A stretch of DNA of 64,000 bases from NCBI RefSeq assembly GCF_014648995.1, contig NZ_BMSE01000001.1:620001-684000 (forward strand). The letters are read 5' to 3'. The translations under genes and the position numbers were made by a program. Positions within the stretch are counted from its first letter, which is position 1. Each line of letters opens with the position of its first letter. Origin of the DNA: Streptomyces massasporeus. GTDB lineage: Bacteria > Actinomycetota > Actinomycetes > Streptomycetales > Streptomycetaceae. This document shows positions 53,047-62,928 of the stretch, one piece after another. Below the pieces are notes generated by a model. It made no database searches and was not told where the DNA came from. It saw only the letters and a program-made list of their open reading frames with translations.

Positions 53047-53933
53047 GTGCGGAAGCTGGCGATCGTCGAGGCACCGTCCGTGCTCGGGCTGCGCCCCACC
53101 GGCGTCGAGGACCTGCCCGCGGCGCTCCTCGGGGCCGGGCTGGCCGAAGGGCTCGGTGCGCGGCACTCGGGCCGGGTCGAGCCGCCCCCGTACGACCCGG
53201 AGCGGGATCCGGCGACGGGGCTCCTGAACCCCGGCGGCATCGCCGCGTACTCCGTCGCGCTGGCCGACGCCGTGGGCACCGTCCTCGGCCACGGCCGGTT
53301 CCCCGTCGTGCTCGGCGGCGACTGCAGCGTGCTGCTCGGCACCCTGCTGGCACTGCGCCGCCGCGACGACCGGCACGGCCTGCTCTTCCTGGACGGGCAC
53401 ACCGACTTCTACCAGCCGCGGAGCCCGCCGGCGAGGTGGCCTCCATGGAGCTCGCCCTGGCCACCGGGCGCGGACCGCGGGTGCTGGCCGACCTGGAGGG
53501 CCGGGGCCCGCTCGTGCGCGACGCGGACGTCGTCGCCCTGGGGTTCCGGGACGCGGAGGAGTCGGCGGGGTACGGGATGCAGCCGCTGCCGTCGGCGCTG
53601 CACGCGCTGGAGCTGGACACCGTGCGCGCCCTGGGGGCGGCCGAGGCGGCCCGGCGCGCCGTCCGGGTGCTGACCGGTGACGGCACAGGTGCCGGGTACT
53701 GGATCCATCTCGACGTCGACGTGCTGGACGACGCGATCATGCCGGCCGTCGACTACCGGCAGCCGGACGGGCTGACCTGGCAGGAGCTGGAGACCGTCCT
53801 GCGCACGGCGCTGACGGGCGGCGGGGCGGCGGGCCTCACCGTCGCGATCTTCAACCCCCGCCTGGACCCCGACGGCAGCCTCGCCCGACGCCTCGTCGAC
53901 TGCCTGGTACGGGCCTTCGACAGCCAGGGCTGA
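53047..53933 (+). pseudogene. Arginase/agmatinase-family gene with a -1 frameshift
   Basis: Two overlapping frames together spell one ureohydrolase of about 295 aa. The first frame, from GTG 53047 (GAGGGAG six bases before it), gives RKLAIVEAPSVLGL, VLGGDCSVLLG and FLDGHTDFYQP. The second frame, from about 53425, continues EPAGEVASMELALATG to HLDVDVLDD and the stop at 53933. Restoring one base near 53420-53430 would join them. Metal ligands GGDC(S), DGHTD and DVDVLD are present, with Cys in place of the first His. It may be a sequencing indel or a true pseudogene. Guanidino or formimino compounds are the likely substrates. Confidence 0.85.
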
Positions 53934-53991
53934 GCCGGCCCGCTCCGCGCCGGGGCCCGACAGCGCCGGGCGCCCGACAGGCCGCGACCCG

Positions 53992-55458
53992 CTACTTCGT
54001 CAGCTGCGACAGCTCCTGGTCCGCCGCCCGGGAGACGCGGCGGCGGATGCCGAACCAGCCCGCGACCAGCATGGCCGCGATCAGGGGGATGAGGAGGAGG
54101 GTCTTGCGGCCGACCTCGGGGTCGTTCCACATCATGCCGAGGCAGGCCAGCAGGAAGGCGATCGTGGTGATCTCGGTGACCGGGCTGAAGGGAAGGCGGA
54201 AGGAGGGGCGGGTGACCTGGCCGTCCTTGGCGCGGCGGACGAAGACCAGGTGGCAGACCATGATGATCACCCAGGTGCTGATGATGCCGAGGGAGGCGAC
54301 GTTCAGCACGATCTCGAAGGCCTGGGCCGGCACGAGGAAGTTCAGGCCGACGCCGAGCACGCACACCCCGCAGGTCAGCAGGATGCCGCCGTAGGGGACC
54401 TGGCTGCGGTTCATGCGCGCGGTGAACTTCGGGGCGGAGCCCGCCATCGCCATGGAGCGCAGGATGCGGCCCGTGGAGTACAGGCCGGAGTTGAGGGAGG
54501 ACATGGCGGCCGTCAGGACGACCAGGTTCATCACGTCGCCCGCGGCCGGGACGCCGATCTTCGACAGCACCGTGACGAAGGGGCTCTGGTCGGCCGAGTA
54601 GACCGAGCCGGGCAGGAGCAGGGCGAGGAGGACGACCGAGCCCACGTAGAAGAGACCCACCCGCCACATGATCGAGTTCACCGCGCGCGGGACGACCTTC
54701 TCCGGCTCGGCGGTCTCGCCCGCGGCGACACCGACCAGCTCCAGTGCGGCGTACGCGAAGATCACGCCCTGCATGACCAGGACGACGGGCATCATGCCGT
54801 GCGGGAAGACGCCGCCGTTGTCGGTGATGACGCCCAGGCCCGGGGTCTGGCCGCCCACCTCGTGCTGTGTGGCGAGCAGGAAGATGCCGATGAACATGAA
54901 TCCGACGAGCGTGGCGACCTTGATGATCGCGAACCAGAACTCCATCTCGCCGAAGTACTTCACCGAGATCAGGTTCACCGCCAGGACGACCGCGAGGGCG
55001 ACCAGCGCGAGCACCCACTGCGGGATGTCCGTGAACATGCTCCAGTAGTGCGTGTAGAGCGCGATCGCGGTGATGTCGGCGATGCCGGTGGTCGACCAGT
55101 TCAGGAAGTACATCCAGCCGGCGATGTATGCGCCCTTCTCGCCGAGGAACTCGCGCGCGTACGACACGAAGGAACCCGAGGAGGGGCGGTAGAGCACGAG
55201 CTCACCGAGGGCCCGGACCACGAAGAAGGCGAAGATGCCGCAGACCAGGTAGGCGATCGCCAGCGCCGGGCCCGCGTTGTGCAGGCGGCCGCCCGCGCCC
55301 AGGAAGAGCCCGGTGCCGATCGCGCCTCCGATGGCGATCATGTTGACGTGGCGGGCCTTGAGGTCCTTGCTGTAGCCGGCGTCGCCCGCGTCCGCGGGCA
55401 CTGCGGCCGCATCGGTACGCGGCGTGGCCGCAGCCGTGTTCACGGCGTCCTTGCTCAC
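53992..55458 (-). CDS. Amino-acid permease (AAT/APC family)
   Basis: This 488-aa transporter has twelve predicted helices and the APC consensus IAIGGAIGTGLFLGAG in helix I and ALELVGVAAGETAEPEK in helix VI-adjacent loop, as in the D-serine/D-alanine/glycine or aromatic amino-acid permeases of the AAT group. It is proton-driven and located in the cytoplasmic membrane. The N-terminal ~35 residues are Ala/Asp-rich and disordered. It diverges from the MerR gene, 219 bp apart, so control by that regulator is possible. Specific substrate unknown. Confidence 0.9.
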   Translation of the reverse strand: MSKDAVNTAAATPRTDAAAVPADAGDAGYSKDLKARHVNMIAIGGAIGTGLFLGAGGRLHNAGPALAIAYLVCGIFAFFVVRALGELVLYRPSSGSFVSYAREFLGEKGAYIAGWMYFLNWSTTGIADITAIALYTHYWSMFTDIPQWVLALVALAVVLAVNLISVKYFGEMEFWFAIIKVATLVGFMFIGIFLLATQHEVGGQTPGLGVITDNGGVFPHGMMPVVLVMQGVIFAYAALELVGVAAGETAEPEKVVPRAVNSIMWRVGLFYVGSVVLLALLLPGSVYSADQSPFVTVLSKIGVPAAGDVMNLVVLTAAMSSLNSGLYSTGRILRSMAMAGSAPKFTARMNRSQVPYGGILLTCGVCVLGVGLNFLVPAQAFEIVLNVASLGIISTWVIIMVCHLVFVRRAKDGQVTRPSFRLPFSPVTEITTIAFLLACLGMMWNDPEVGRKTLLLIPLIAAMLVAGWFGIRRRVSRAADQELSQLTK

Positions 55459-55677
55459 GGTGGATCCACTTCTCTGGTGCGCCCGAGCGGGTCACGCTCG
55501 GCTTCCGGACGTACATAAGGTCTGGGCCCTCTGTCAGGGCACAGACCAAGGGGCCACCTTCCCCCGCCCTGCGCGGCTCACGCGATGGCACACGTCACAG
55601 AGCGCTACTTCTCACAGGGCCTTCACGTTCGGCGCCGGAGGTTTCACAGCACTGGTGAGACAGCGATACTGCTGCAC

Positions 55678-56400
55678 ATGACGACCGACACCGAGGAGCC
55701 GACCCTCACGATCGACGAGCTGGCCGCCCGGACCGGCGTCACGGTGCGCACGGTCCGCTTCTACGGCACCAAAGGGCTGCTGCCGCCGCCGGTGCTCGGT
55801 CCGCGGCGCGTGGGGCACTACGGGCGTGAGCATCTGGCGCGACTGGCGCTGATCGAGGAGTTGCAGCAGCAGGGCATGACGCTGGCCGGCATCGAGCGCT
55901 ACCTGCGGCAGCTGCCGTCGGACCTGAGCGCGCACGACCTCGCCATCCACCGGGCCGTGGTGGCCTCCTGGGCGCCGGAGAGCGTCGAGACGGTCACGCG
56001 GGCGGAGCTGGAGCGGCGGGCCGGACGGATGCTCGGCGACGAGGACGTCGAGCGGCTCGTCGCGATGGGCGTGATCCGGCCCGCGGACGGCGGGTACGAG
56101 GCCGACCTCGGCCTGCTCCGGCTCGGCGCCGGGCTACTGGACGTGCCGCTCTCCCAGGAGGCGATCTTCGCGGCGCGCAAGGTCCTCGTCGAACACACGC
56201 GCGCCGCGGCCCGGGAGCTGTCCCAGCTCTTCCGCGGCGAGGTGGCGGAGCGCGACGCGCAGGACGTGCGCTCCTTGTCCGCGCACATGCACCCTCTGGT
56301 GGTGCAGGCGCTCCTCACCGCCTTTCAGCGGTCGCTGAAGGAAGAGCTGGGCGAATGGCTCACCGGGCCGTCGGGCTCCGGCGGGTCAGCCGCGGGCTGA
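55678..56400 (+). CDS. MerR family transcriptional regulator
   Basis: This 240-aa regulator has an N-terminal MerR winged-helix domain (about 12-80: LTIDELAARTGVTVRTVRFY, then GRRVGHYG and LIEELQQQGMTLAGI). The C-terminal ~150 residues are helical and unlike metal-sensing MerR proteins, with no Cys cluster, so a small organic ligand is likely. Its 3' end overlaps the FadB-like gene by 15 bp, tail to tail. It is divergent from the amino-acid permease; the imperfect dyad around 55650-55675, just before the ATG, could be an autoregulatory site. Confidence 0.88.
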   Translation: MTTDTEEPTLTIDELAARTGVTVRTVRFYGTKGLLPPPVLGPRRVGHYGREHLARLALIEELQQQGMTLAGIERYLRQLPSDLSAHDLAIHRAVVASWAPESVETVTRAELERRAGRMLGDEDVERLVAMGVIRPADGGYEADLGLLRLGAGLLDVPLSQEAIFAARKVLVEHTRAAARELSQLFRGEVAERDAQDVRSLSAHMHPLVVQALLTAFQRSLKEELGEWLTGPSGSGGSAAG

Positions 56401-58572
56401 GTCGCTGAACCGCTCCCCCTTCTCCGCCTTCTGCACCAGCAGCGCGGGCGGGTCGAAGCGCTCCCCGTACTGCTCGGCGAGTTCACGCGCGCGTGCCACG
56501 AAGCCGGGCAGGCCCCCTTCGTAGCCGTTGATGTACTGGAGCACGCCTCCGGTCCAGCCCGGGAAGCCGATGCCGAAGATGGAGCCGATGTTGGCGTCGG
56601 CGACGGAGGTCAGCACGCCCTCCTCCAGCAGCCGGACGGTGTCCAGCGCCTCGGAGAACAGCATGCGCTCCTGCATGTCCCGGAACGGGATCCGATACCC
56701 CGGTTTGGTGTAGTGCTCGCGCAGCCCGGGCCACAGGCCGGTGCGCTTGCCGTCGTCGCCGTAGTCGTAGAAGCCGGCGCCGCCGCTGCGGCCGGTGCGG
56801 CCGAAGTCGTCGACCATGCGGTCGATGACGGCCTCGGCGGGGTGGGCCGTCCAGGTGCCGCCCGCCTCCTCGACCGCGCGCCTCGTCTCGGCCCGGATCT
56901 TGCGGGGCAGGGTCAGCGTCAGTTCGTCCATCAGGGACAGCACCTTGGCCGGGTAGCCGGCCTGGGCGGCGGCCTGCTCGACCGAGGCGGGCTCGATGCC
57001 CTCGCCGACCATCGCGACGCCCTCGTTGATGAAGTGGCCGATGACGCGGGAGGTGAAGAAGCCGCGCGAGTCGTTGACGACGATGGGCGTCTTGTTGATC
57101 TGCCGGACCAGGTCGAAGGCGCGGGCCAGGGCCTCCTCGCCGGTGCGCTCGCCCTTGATGATCTCGACGAGCGGCATCTTGTCGACGGGCGAGAAGAAGT
57201 GCAGGCCGATGAAGTCGCCCTGGCGCTCCACGCCTTCGGCGAGGGCGGTGATGGGGAGGGTGGAGGTGTTGGAGCAGAGCAGCGCGTCGGGCTCCACGAC
57301 GTGCTGGATCTCCTGGAAGACCTTGTGCTTGAGGGAGGTGTCCTCGAAGACGGCCTCGATGACTGCGTCGCAGCCGGCCAGGTCCTGCGCCTCGGCGGTC
57401 GGGGTGATGCGGGCGAGCAGCGCGTCGGCCTTCTCCTGGGACGTACGGCCCTTGGAGACGGCCTTGGCGCACAGCTTCTCGGAGTAGCCCTTGCCCTTGA
57501 GGGCCGCCTCCAGGGAGACGTCCTTGAGGACGACGTCGATGCCGGCGCGGGCGCAGGAGTAGGCGATGCCGGCGCCCATCATCCCGGCGCCGAGGACGGC
57601 GACCTTGCGGACCTTGCGGGGCTCGATGCCCTGGGGGCGGTTGGCGCCGGAGTTGACGGCCTGGAGGTCGAAGAAGAAGGCCTGGATCATGTTCTTCGAG
57701 GTCTGGCCCGCCGCGAGGTCCACGAAGTAGCGGGCCTCGATGACCTGGGCGGTCTCGAAGTCGACCTGGGAGCCCTCGACGGCGGCGGCCAGGATGTTGC
57801 GCGGGGCCGGGTAGGGGGCGCCGTTCGTCTGCTTGCGCAGGCTGGCCGGGAAGGCGGGCAGGTTCGCGGCGAACTTGGGGTTGGCCGGCGTGCCGCCCGG
57901 GATGCGGTAGCCCGGCTTGTCCCAGGGCTGCTGGGACTCGGGGTTGGCGTCGATGAAGGCGCGGGCCTTGGCGAGCATGTCCTCCCGGCTGTCGGCCACC
58001 TCATCGACGAGGCCGTTCTCCTGGGCGCGGCGCGGGCTGTACTGGGTGCCCTGGAGGAGGACCTTCAGCAGGGCGTCGGCGATGCCGAGCAGGCGGACGG
58101 TGCGGACGACGCCGCCGCCTCCGGGGAGCAGACCGAGGGTGACCTCGGGGCAGCCGATCTTGGAGCCGGGCGCGTCGAGCGCGACGCGGTGGTGGCAGGC
58201 GAGGGCGATCTCGTAGCCGCCGCCGAGGGCCGCGCCGTTGAGGGCGGCGACGACGGGCTTGCCGAGGGTCTCGATGCGGCGCAGGTTCCGCTTGATGGCC
58301 ATGCCGCCGTCGAACAGCTCCTGGGCCGTCTCGGGCGTGACGCGGATGAGGTCGCGCAGGTCGCCGCCGGCGAAGAAGGTCTTCTTCGCGGAGGTGATGA
58401 TGACGCCCCGGATGGAGTCCTTCTCGGCCTCCAGGCGGTCGGTGACGGCGGCCAGCGAGTCGCGGAACGCCTGGTTCATGGTGTTCGCGGACTGGTTGGG
58501 GTCGTCGATGACGAGGGTGACGAGGCCGGTGCGGTCCTGTTCCCAGCGGATGGTGGTGGACTCAGTGCTCAT
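56386..58572 (-). CDS. FadB-type trifunctional enoyl-CoA hydratase/3-hydroxyacyl-CoA dehydrogenase
   Basis: This 728-aa fusion has an N-terminal crotonase domain (about 1-200) with both catalytic Glu in ALGGGYEIALACH and GCPEVTLGLLPGGGG. A 3-hydroxyacyl-CoA dehydrogenase domain follows (about 325-640), with the NAD loop VLGAGMMGAGIAYS and catalytic GLHFFSPVDKMPLVEI. It catalyses the two middle steps of fatty-acid beta-oxidation. It lies 34 bp behind the thiolase gene, in one operon with it and the CaiB-type gene. Convergent overlap with the MerR gene at 56386-56400. Confidence 0.95.
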   Translation of the reverse strand: MSTESTTIRWEQDRTGLVTLVIDDPNQSANTMNQAFRDSLAAVTDRLEAEKDSIRGVIITSAKKTFFAGGDLRDLIRVTPETAQELFDGGMAIKRNLRRIETLGKPVVAALNGAALGGGYEIALACHHRVALDAPGSKIGCPEVTLGLLPGGGGVVRTVRLLGIADALLKVLLQGTQYSPRRAQENGLVDEVADSREDMLAKARAFIDANPESQQPWDKPGYRIPGGTPANPKFAANLPAFPASLRKQTNGAPYPAPRNILAAAVEGSQVDFETAQVIEARYFVDLAAGQTSKNMIQAFFFDLQAVNSGANRPQGIEPRKVRKVAVLGAGMMGAGIAYSCARAGIDVVLKDVSLEAALKGKGYSEKLCAKAVSKGRTSQEKADALLARITPTAEAQDLAGCDAVIEAVFEDTSLKHKVFQEIQHVVEPDALLCSNTSTLPITALAEGVERQGDFIGLHFFSPVDKMPLVEIIKGERTGEEALARAFDLVRQINKTPIVVNDSRGFFTSRVIGHFINEGVAMVGEGIEPASVEQAAAQAGYPAKVLSLMDELTLTLPRKIRAETRRAVEEAGGTWTAHPAEAVIDRMVDDFGRTGRSGGAGFYDYGDDGKRTGLWPGLREHYTKPGYRIPFRDMQERMLFSEALDTVRLLEEGVLTSVADANIGSIFGIGFPGWTGGVLQYINGYEGGLPGFVARARELAEQYGERFDPPALLVQKAEKGERFSDSARG

Positions 58573-58606
58573 GTGGAGGTGCTCCGTGTGATCCGTCGGG
58601 AGGGGG

Positions 58607-59821
58607 TCAGATGCGCTCGACGATGGTGGCGACGCCCATGCCGCCGCCGACGCACAGCGTGGCGAGGCCGTAGCGCTTGTCCTGGCGCTCGAGTTCGTCC
58701 ACGAGGGTGCCGAGGATCATCGCGCCGGTGGCGCCGAGGGGGTGGCCGAGCGCGATCGCGCCGCCGTTGACGTTGACCTTGTCCAGGGACAGGCCCATGT
58801 CCTTCACGAAGCGCAGGACGACCGCCGCGAACGCCTCGTTGATCTCGACGAGGTCGATGTCGTCGATGGTCAGTCCGGCCTTGGCGAGGGCCTTGCGGGT
58901 GGCGGGGGCGGGGCCGGTGAGCATGATGGTCGGCTCGGATCCGGAGACCGCGGCGGAGACGATCCGGGCGCGGGGGGTGAGGCCGTAGCGCTCGCCGACC
59001 TCCTTGGAGCCGATCGCGACGAGCGAGGCGCCGTCGACGATGCCGGAGGAGTTGCCCGCGTGGTGGACGTGGTCGATCTTCTCCACCCAGTGGTACTGCT
59101 GGAGGGCCACGGCGTCGAAGCCGCCGAGTTCGCCGATGTCCGCGAAGGACGGCTTGAGCTTGGCGAGGGAGTCGGCCGTCGTGCCGGGGCGCGGGAACTC
59201 GTCGTGGTCGAGGACGACGAGGCCGCTGCGGTCCTTGACCGGGACGACGGACCGCTCGAAACGGCCGTCCTTCATCGCGGTGGCGGCCCGCTCCTGGGAG
59301 AGCGCCGCGTACTCGTCGACGTCCCGCCGGGAGAAGCCCTCGATGGTGGCGATGAGGTCGGCGCCGATGCCCTGCGGCACGAAGTTGACCTCGAGGTTGG
59401 TCATCGGGTCGTTGAACCAGGCGCCGCCGTCGGAGGCCATCGGCACCCGGGACATCGACTCGACGCCGCCCGCGAGGACGAGGTCCTCCCAGCCGGAACG
59501 CACCTTGGCGGCGGCCAGGTTGACGGCCTCCAGCCCCGAGGCACAGAAGCGGTTCTCCTGCACACCGGCGACCGTGTCGGGCAGGCCCGCGGCGATGGCG
59601 GCGATCCGGGCGATGTCGGAGCCCTGGTCGCCGACCGGGCCGACGACGCCGAGGACGATGTCGTCGACGGCGGCCGGGTCGAGGTCGGGGAACCGGGCGC
59701 GGATCTCGTGGATGAGTCCGACGACCAGGTCGATGGGCTTGGTGCCGTGCAGGGAGCCGTTGGCCTTGCCGCGGCCGCGCGGGGTGCGGATCGCGTCGTA
59801 GACGTACGCTTCGGTGCTCAC
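58607..59821 (-). CDS. Acetyl-CoA acyltransferase (thiolase)
   Basis: This 404-aa thiolase has the acyl-accepting Cys in [12 protein letters not shown] (~residue 90), the [16 protein letters not shown] histidine loop (~355) and the second catalytic Cys in [10 protein letters not shown] (~388). It performs the thiolytic last step of beta-oxidation, paired with the FadB-type gene 34 bp downstream. The GTG start at 59821 is chosen because the family N-terminus [15 protein letters not shown] follows; a frame extending to 60094 is antisense to the CaiB gene. Cytoplasmic; a biosynthetic direction is less likely in this context. Confidence 0.95.
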   Translation of the reverse strand: MSTEAYVYDAIRTPRGRGKANGSLHGTKPIDLVVGLIHEIRARFPDLDPAAVDDIVLGVVGPVGDQGSDIARIAAIAAGLPDTVAGVQENRFCASGLEAVNLAAAKVRSGWEDLVLAGGVESMSRVPMASDGGAWFNDPMTNLEVNFVPQGIGADLIATIEGFSRRDVDEYAALSQERAATAMKDGRFERSVVPVKDRSGLVVLDHDEFPRPGTTADSLAKLKPSFADIGELGGFDAVALQQYHWVEKIDHVHHAGNSSGIVDGASLVAIGSKEVGERYGLTPRARIVSAAVSGSEPTIMLTGPAPATRKALAKAGLTIDDIDLVEINEAFAAVVLRFVKDMGLSLDKVNVNGGAIALGHPLGATGAMILGTLVDELERQDKRYGLATLCVGGGMGVATIVERI

Positions 59822-59832
59822 GAGGGGGCCTT

Positions 59833-60978
59833 TCACTGAGGGTTTCGGGACGACGGGAGGAGCCCGGGGACGTCCCAGTCCCGGGCGACGTCCGCCGTGT
59901 CGGCGCCCGGCCGCGCCGGGCCGGTGCGGACGGAGGTCGGGGTCGCGGAGAAGCGGGGGGCCGGGGCGGGCTGGGTGATGCCGCCGTGGTCGGTGAAGGT
60001 GCCGCGGGCGGCCAGGTGCGGGTGGTGCGGGGCCTCGCGCAGCGACAGCACGGGCGCCACGCAGGCGTCGGAGCCGTCGAAGACGGCCGTCCACTCGTCC
60101 CGGGTACGGCTCTTGAAGCGAGTGGCGACCTGCTCGCGCAGTTCACTCCAGCGGCCGACGTCCCTGCGGGCCCCGGCCTGGTCCTCGACGCCGAGCAGGG
60201 CGAGGAACTCCGCGTAGAACTGGGGCTCCAGGGCGCCGACGGCCATGTACCGGCCGTCGGCCGTCTCGTACGTGCCGTAGTAGGGGCAGCCGCCGTCCAG
60301 GAGGTTGGCACCACGGCGGTCCTGCCAGCCGCCCGCGGCGAGCATGCCGTGGATCATCGTGGCGAGATGGGCGGTGCCGTCCACGATGGCGGCGTCGACG
60401 ACCTGGCCGGTGCCGCTCGCGCGCGCGTGGTGCAGAGCGGCGAGGACGCCCACGACGAGGTAGAGGGAGCCGCCCGCGTAGTCGCCGAGCAGGTTCGCCG
60501 GGACCGCGGGCGGTTCGTCCGGGCGGCCGATCATGCCGAGGGCGCCGGTGGGGGCGATGTACGCGATGTCGTGCCCGGCGCGCTGGGCGAGGGGGCCGTC
60601 CTGGCCCCAGCCGGTCATCCGGCCGTAGACGAGGCGCGGGTTGCGGGCGTGGCAGTCCCCGGGGCCGACACCGAGGCGCTCCGCGACGCCGGGGCGGTAG
60701 CCCTCCACGAGGACGTCGGCGCGGGCCACGAGGTCGAGCACCCGCTCCGGGCCGTCCGGGGCCTTCAGGTCGACGACCACCGAGCGCTTGTTGCGGTTGG
60801 TGACGTCGTACGCCGGGTCGATCGCGAACCCGGGGCCGCCGGGCCGGTCCACGCGCACGACGTCGGCTCCGAGGTCGGCCAGGAGCATGGCGGCGAACGG
60901 GCCGGGCCCGATGCCGGCCAGCTCGACGACGCGCACGCCGGTGAGCGGACCGTGTCCTGGCGTCCTTGCCATGGTCAT
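59833..60978 (-). CDS. CaiB/BaiF CoA-transferase family protein (alpha-methylacyl-CoA racemase-like)
   Basis: This 381-aa family III CoA transferase starts [21 protein letters not shown], the usual class opening, with [15 protein letters not shown] (~115) and the catalytic Asp in [11 protein letters not shown] (~190). Close members include alpha-methylacyl-CoA racemases that act on branched acyl-CoAs, consistent with the beta-oxidation operon. The ATG at 60978 is preferred to one at 61062; a GGGGG tract precedes it. It is the first gene of the three-gene operon, 11 bp before the thiolase start. Confidence 0.9.
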   Translation of the reverse strand: MTMARTPGHGPLTGVRVVELAGIGPGPFAAMLLADLGADVVRVDRPGGPGFAIDPAYDVTNRNKRSVVVDLKAPDGPERVLDLVARADVLVEGYRPGVAERLGVGPGDCHARNPRLVYGRMTGWGQDGPLAQRAGHDIAYIAPTGALGMIGRPDEPPAVPANLLGDYAGGSLYLVVGVLAALHHARASGTGQVVDAAIVDGTAHLATMIHGMLAAGGWQDRRGANLLDGGCPYYGTYETADGRYMAVGALEPQFYAEFLALLGVEDQAGARRDVGRWSELREQVATRFKSRTRDEWTAVFDGSDACVAPVLSLREAPHHPHLAARGTFTDHGGITQPAPAPRFSATPTSVRTGPARPGADTADVARDWDVPGLLPSSRNPQ

Positions 60979-61087
60979 CCAGCCCCCATGCTGTGACACA
61001 ACTGATGTAACACCAGTGATGCTAAGAACGTGTTCCACTCGGCACAAGACCTGAACGAGCAAGCGCTTAGCAATCTGCCGGACGGGG

Positions 61088-61468
61088 TCAGCTTCCGTCC
61101 AGCACGACTATCAGCCGCTTCGGCGCGATCACCCGGTAGCTCTCCTCCACCCAGTCGCAGAGCACCTCGGCGGCGGGGGCGCCCGGCTGCTCCAGGGGGA
61201 TGCTCACCCAGCCCGCCTTGCCCAGGCCGTATCCGGCGGGCTCGGCGCCGGGGCAGGCCAGCGCGTGGGCGTGCGCCGTCTCGTCCTTGAGCTTCACCGT
61301 CACCCCTAAGGGGTAACTGCCGTCCTGGACGCCGAGGAAGACGAACACCTTCTTGTTGACCTTCGCGACGGACTCGCCCCAGGGGAACTCCTCGACGGCG
61401 CCCGGCAGCCCCAGTGCGAACGCGCGCACTTTCTCCCACTTCTTCAGGGCATTCCTGGGCACGGCCAT
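61088..61468 (-). CDS. MmcQ/YjbR family protein with a TTA codon
   Basis: This 126-aa MmcQ/YjbR-like protein has the family core FPWGESVAKVNKKVFVFLG (~residues 29-47) and SIPLEQP (~88). It is a small beta/alpha protein with a proposed DNA-binding or double-wing fold; the role is unknown. Leu-54 is encoded by TTA (61307-61309), the codon that in Streptomyces needs the bldA tRNA, so translation is probably developmentally limited. It has its own start region and diverges from the reductase-like gene at 61560. Confidence 0.85.
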   Translation of the reverse strand: MAVPRNALKKWEKVRAFALGLPGAVEEFPWGESVAKVNKKVFVFLGVQDGSYPLGVTVKLKDETAHAHALACPGAEPAGYGLGKAGWVSIPLEQPGAPAAEVLCDWVEESYRVIAPKRLIVVLDGS

Positions 61469-61559
61469 CGTCGTCCTCCGGGCTCGTCGTCGGGCTCCGC
61501 ACTCCTCACGCTAGCCTCGGCCACCGACAGCGGCACGGGCTGCACGACCGAGGGGTGTC

Positions 61560-62738
61560 ATGAGCAGGCAAAGCAGGACGGACCGTCCGTACGACATCGT
61601 GCTCTTCGGAGCGACCAGTTTCGCCGGGGCGCTCACCGCGGAGTACCTGGCCGCCCACGCGCCCGAGGGGCTGCGCTGGGCGATCGCGGGCCGCAACGCC
61701 GGGAAGCTGGAGCGGCTGCGGGAGCGGCTGCCCGCCGACACGAAGGTCGGGGTGGAGCGGGCGGACGTCTCCGACCCGGCCTCGCTGCGCGACCTCGCCG
61801 GGAAGGCGCGCGTGCTGGCCACGACGGTCGGCCCGTACGTGAGTCACGGCGAGGAGCTCGTCGCCGCCTGCGCGGACGCCGGGACCGACTACCTCGACCT
61901 GTGTGGCGAGCCGGAGTTCGTGGATCTGATGTACGTCCGGCACGACGCCCGAGCTCGGGAGACCGGGGCGCGGCTGGTGCACGCCGCAGGGTTCGACTCG
62001 ATCCCGCACGACCTGGGCGTGTACTTCACCGTGCAGCAGCTGCCCGAGGACGTGCCGCTGGCCGTGGAGGGCTTCGTCACCGCGGACGCGGCGTTCTCGG
62101 GCGGGACCTTCGCCTCCGCGCTCGGCCAGTTCGCGCGGCAGCGTCAGATGGCGGCGGCCGCCCGGGACCGGCGGCGGCACGAGCCGCGGCTGGTGGGCCG
62201 GCGGGCCTCGGCGCCGTTGGGCGGGCCGCGGTTCGCCAAGGAGGTCGGTGCGTGGGCGCTGCCGATGCCGACCATCGACCCGCAGATCGTGCGGCGCTCG
62301 GCGTCGGCCCTCGACCGGTACGGGCCCGACTTCCGCTACCGGCAGTACGCGGCCGTCCGGCATCTGCCGGTCGCGGTCGGCGGGGTCGCCGCGGTCGGCG
62401 CGCTGGTCGCGGCGGCTCAGGTGCCGCCCGCGCGGCGCTGGTTGTCGGACCGGCTCAAGCCCGGCGACGGGCCGAGCCCCGAGAAGCGGGCGAAGAGCTG
62501 GTTCTCCGTGCGCTTCGTGGGTGAAGGCGGCGGTCAGCGGGTGTACACGGAGGTCTCGGGCGGCGATCCCGGCTACGACGAGACGGCCAAGATGTTCGCC
62601 GAGTCGGCGCTGTGCCTCGCCTTCGACGACCTTCCGGAGACGGCGGGTCAGGTCACCACGGCGGTGGCGATGGGCAACGCGCTGATCGACCGGCTGCGCG
62701 CGGCGGGCATCCGCTTCCGCGTCGCGTCGGCGCGCTGA
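61560..62738 (+). CDS. Saccharopine dehydrogenase-like/trans-acting enoyl reductase family protein
   Basis: This 392-aa NAD(P)-binding protein starts with the loop YDIVLFGATSFAGALTAEYLA, as in the trans-acting enoyl reductases and saccharopine-dehydrogenase-like proteins of actinobacteria. VGPYVSHGEELVAACADAGTDYLDLCGEPEF (~95-120) and HAAGFDSIPHDLGVYF (~140) are class signatures. The C-terminal half carries the substrate domain. Mycobacterial relatives reduce enoyl intermediates of cell-envelope lipids; here the substrate is unknown. It ends inside the 19-bp triple repeat that begins at 62729. Confidence 0.88.
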   Translation: MSRQSRTDRPYDIVLFGATSFAGALTAEYLAAHAPEGLRWAIAGRNAGKLERLRERLPADTKVGVERADVSDPASLRDLAGKARVLATTVGPYVSHGEELVAACADAGTDYLDLCGEPEFVDLMYVRHDARARETGARLVHAAGFDSIPHDLGVYFTVQQLPEDVPLAVEGFVTADAAFSGGTFASALGQFARQRQMAAAARDRRRHEPRLVGRRASAPLGGPRFAKEVGAWALPMPTIDPQIVRRSASALDRYGPDFRYRQYAAVRHLPVAVGGVAAVGALVAAAQVPPARRWLSDRLKPGDGPSPEKRAKSWFSVRFVGEGGGQRVYTEVSGGDPGYDETAKMFAESALCLAFDDLPETAGQVTTAVAMGNALIDRLRAAGIRFRVASAR

Positions 62739-62785
62739 GGGTCCGCCGGCGCGCTGAGGGTCCGTCGGCGCGCTGAGGGTCCTAC
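62729..62785. repeat. 19-bp tandem repeat, three copies, spanning a stop codon
   Basis: GGCGCGCTGAGGGTCCG(C/T)C repeats at 62729, 62748 and 62767 with an exact 19-bp period. The first copy contains the reductase stop TGA (62736-62738); the later copies lie in the short gap before the next minus-strand gene, overlapping its stop region. Replication slippage is the likely origin. Confidence 0.85.
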
Positions 62786-62928
62786 AGCGGCCACTCGACG
62801 ATGGTGTAGATCATCCCGGCGATCCAGCCGAGCCCGGCCAGCACGGCGAGGATCAGCCCTATGGTGACGGCCCGCTCGACGGTCTGGGTCGGGCCGGCAA
62901 CAGGCTTGGAGGCGCGGTGCGTTGTCAT
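62782..62928 (-). CDS. 48-aa single-pass membrane protein
   Basis: The ATG at 62928, with GGAGG upstream, opens a 48-aa protein: a basic/polar N-terminus MTTHRASKPVAGPTQTVERA, one hydrophobic helix (about 21-43), and a short EWPL end. No family was recognised. The longer frame to 62964 has a weaker start. Small single-helix proteins of this kind are common and often go unannotated. It is convergent with the reductase-like gene and next to the triple repeat. Confidence 0.6.
   Translation of the reverse strand: MTTHRASKPVAGPTQTVERAVTIGLILAVLAGLGWIAGMIYTIVEWPL

Noticed and set aside
53400..53460. Programmed frameshifting in the arginase-family gene
   Set aside because: No slippery heptamer or downstream structure is evident, and this family does not use recoding; an indel is simpler.
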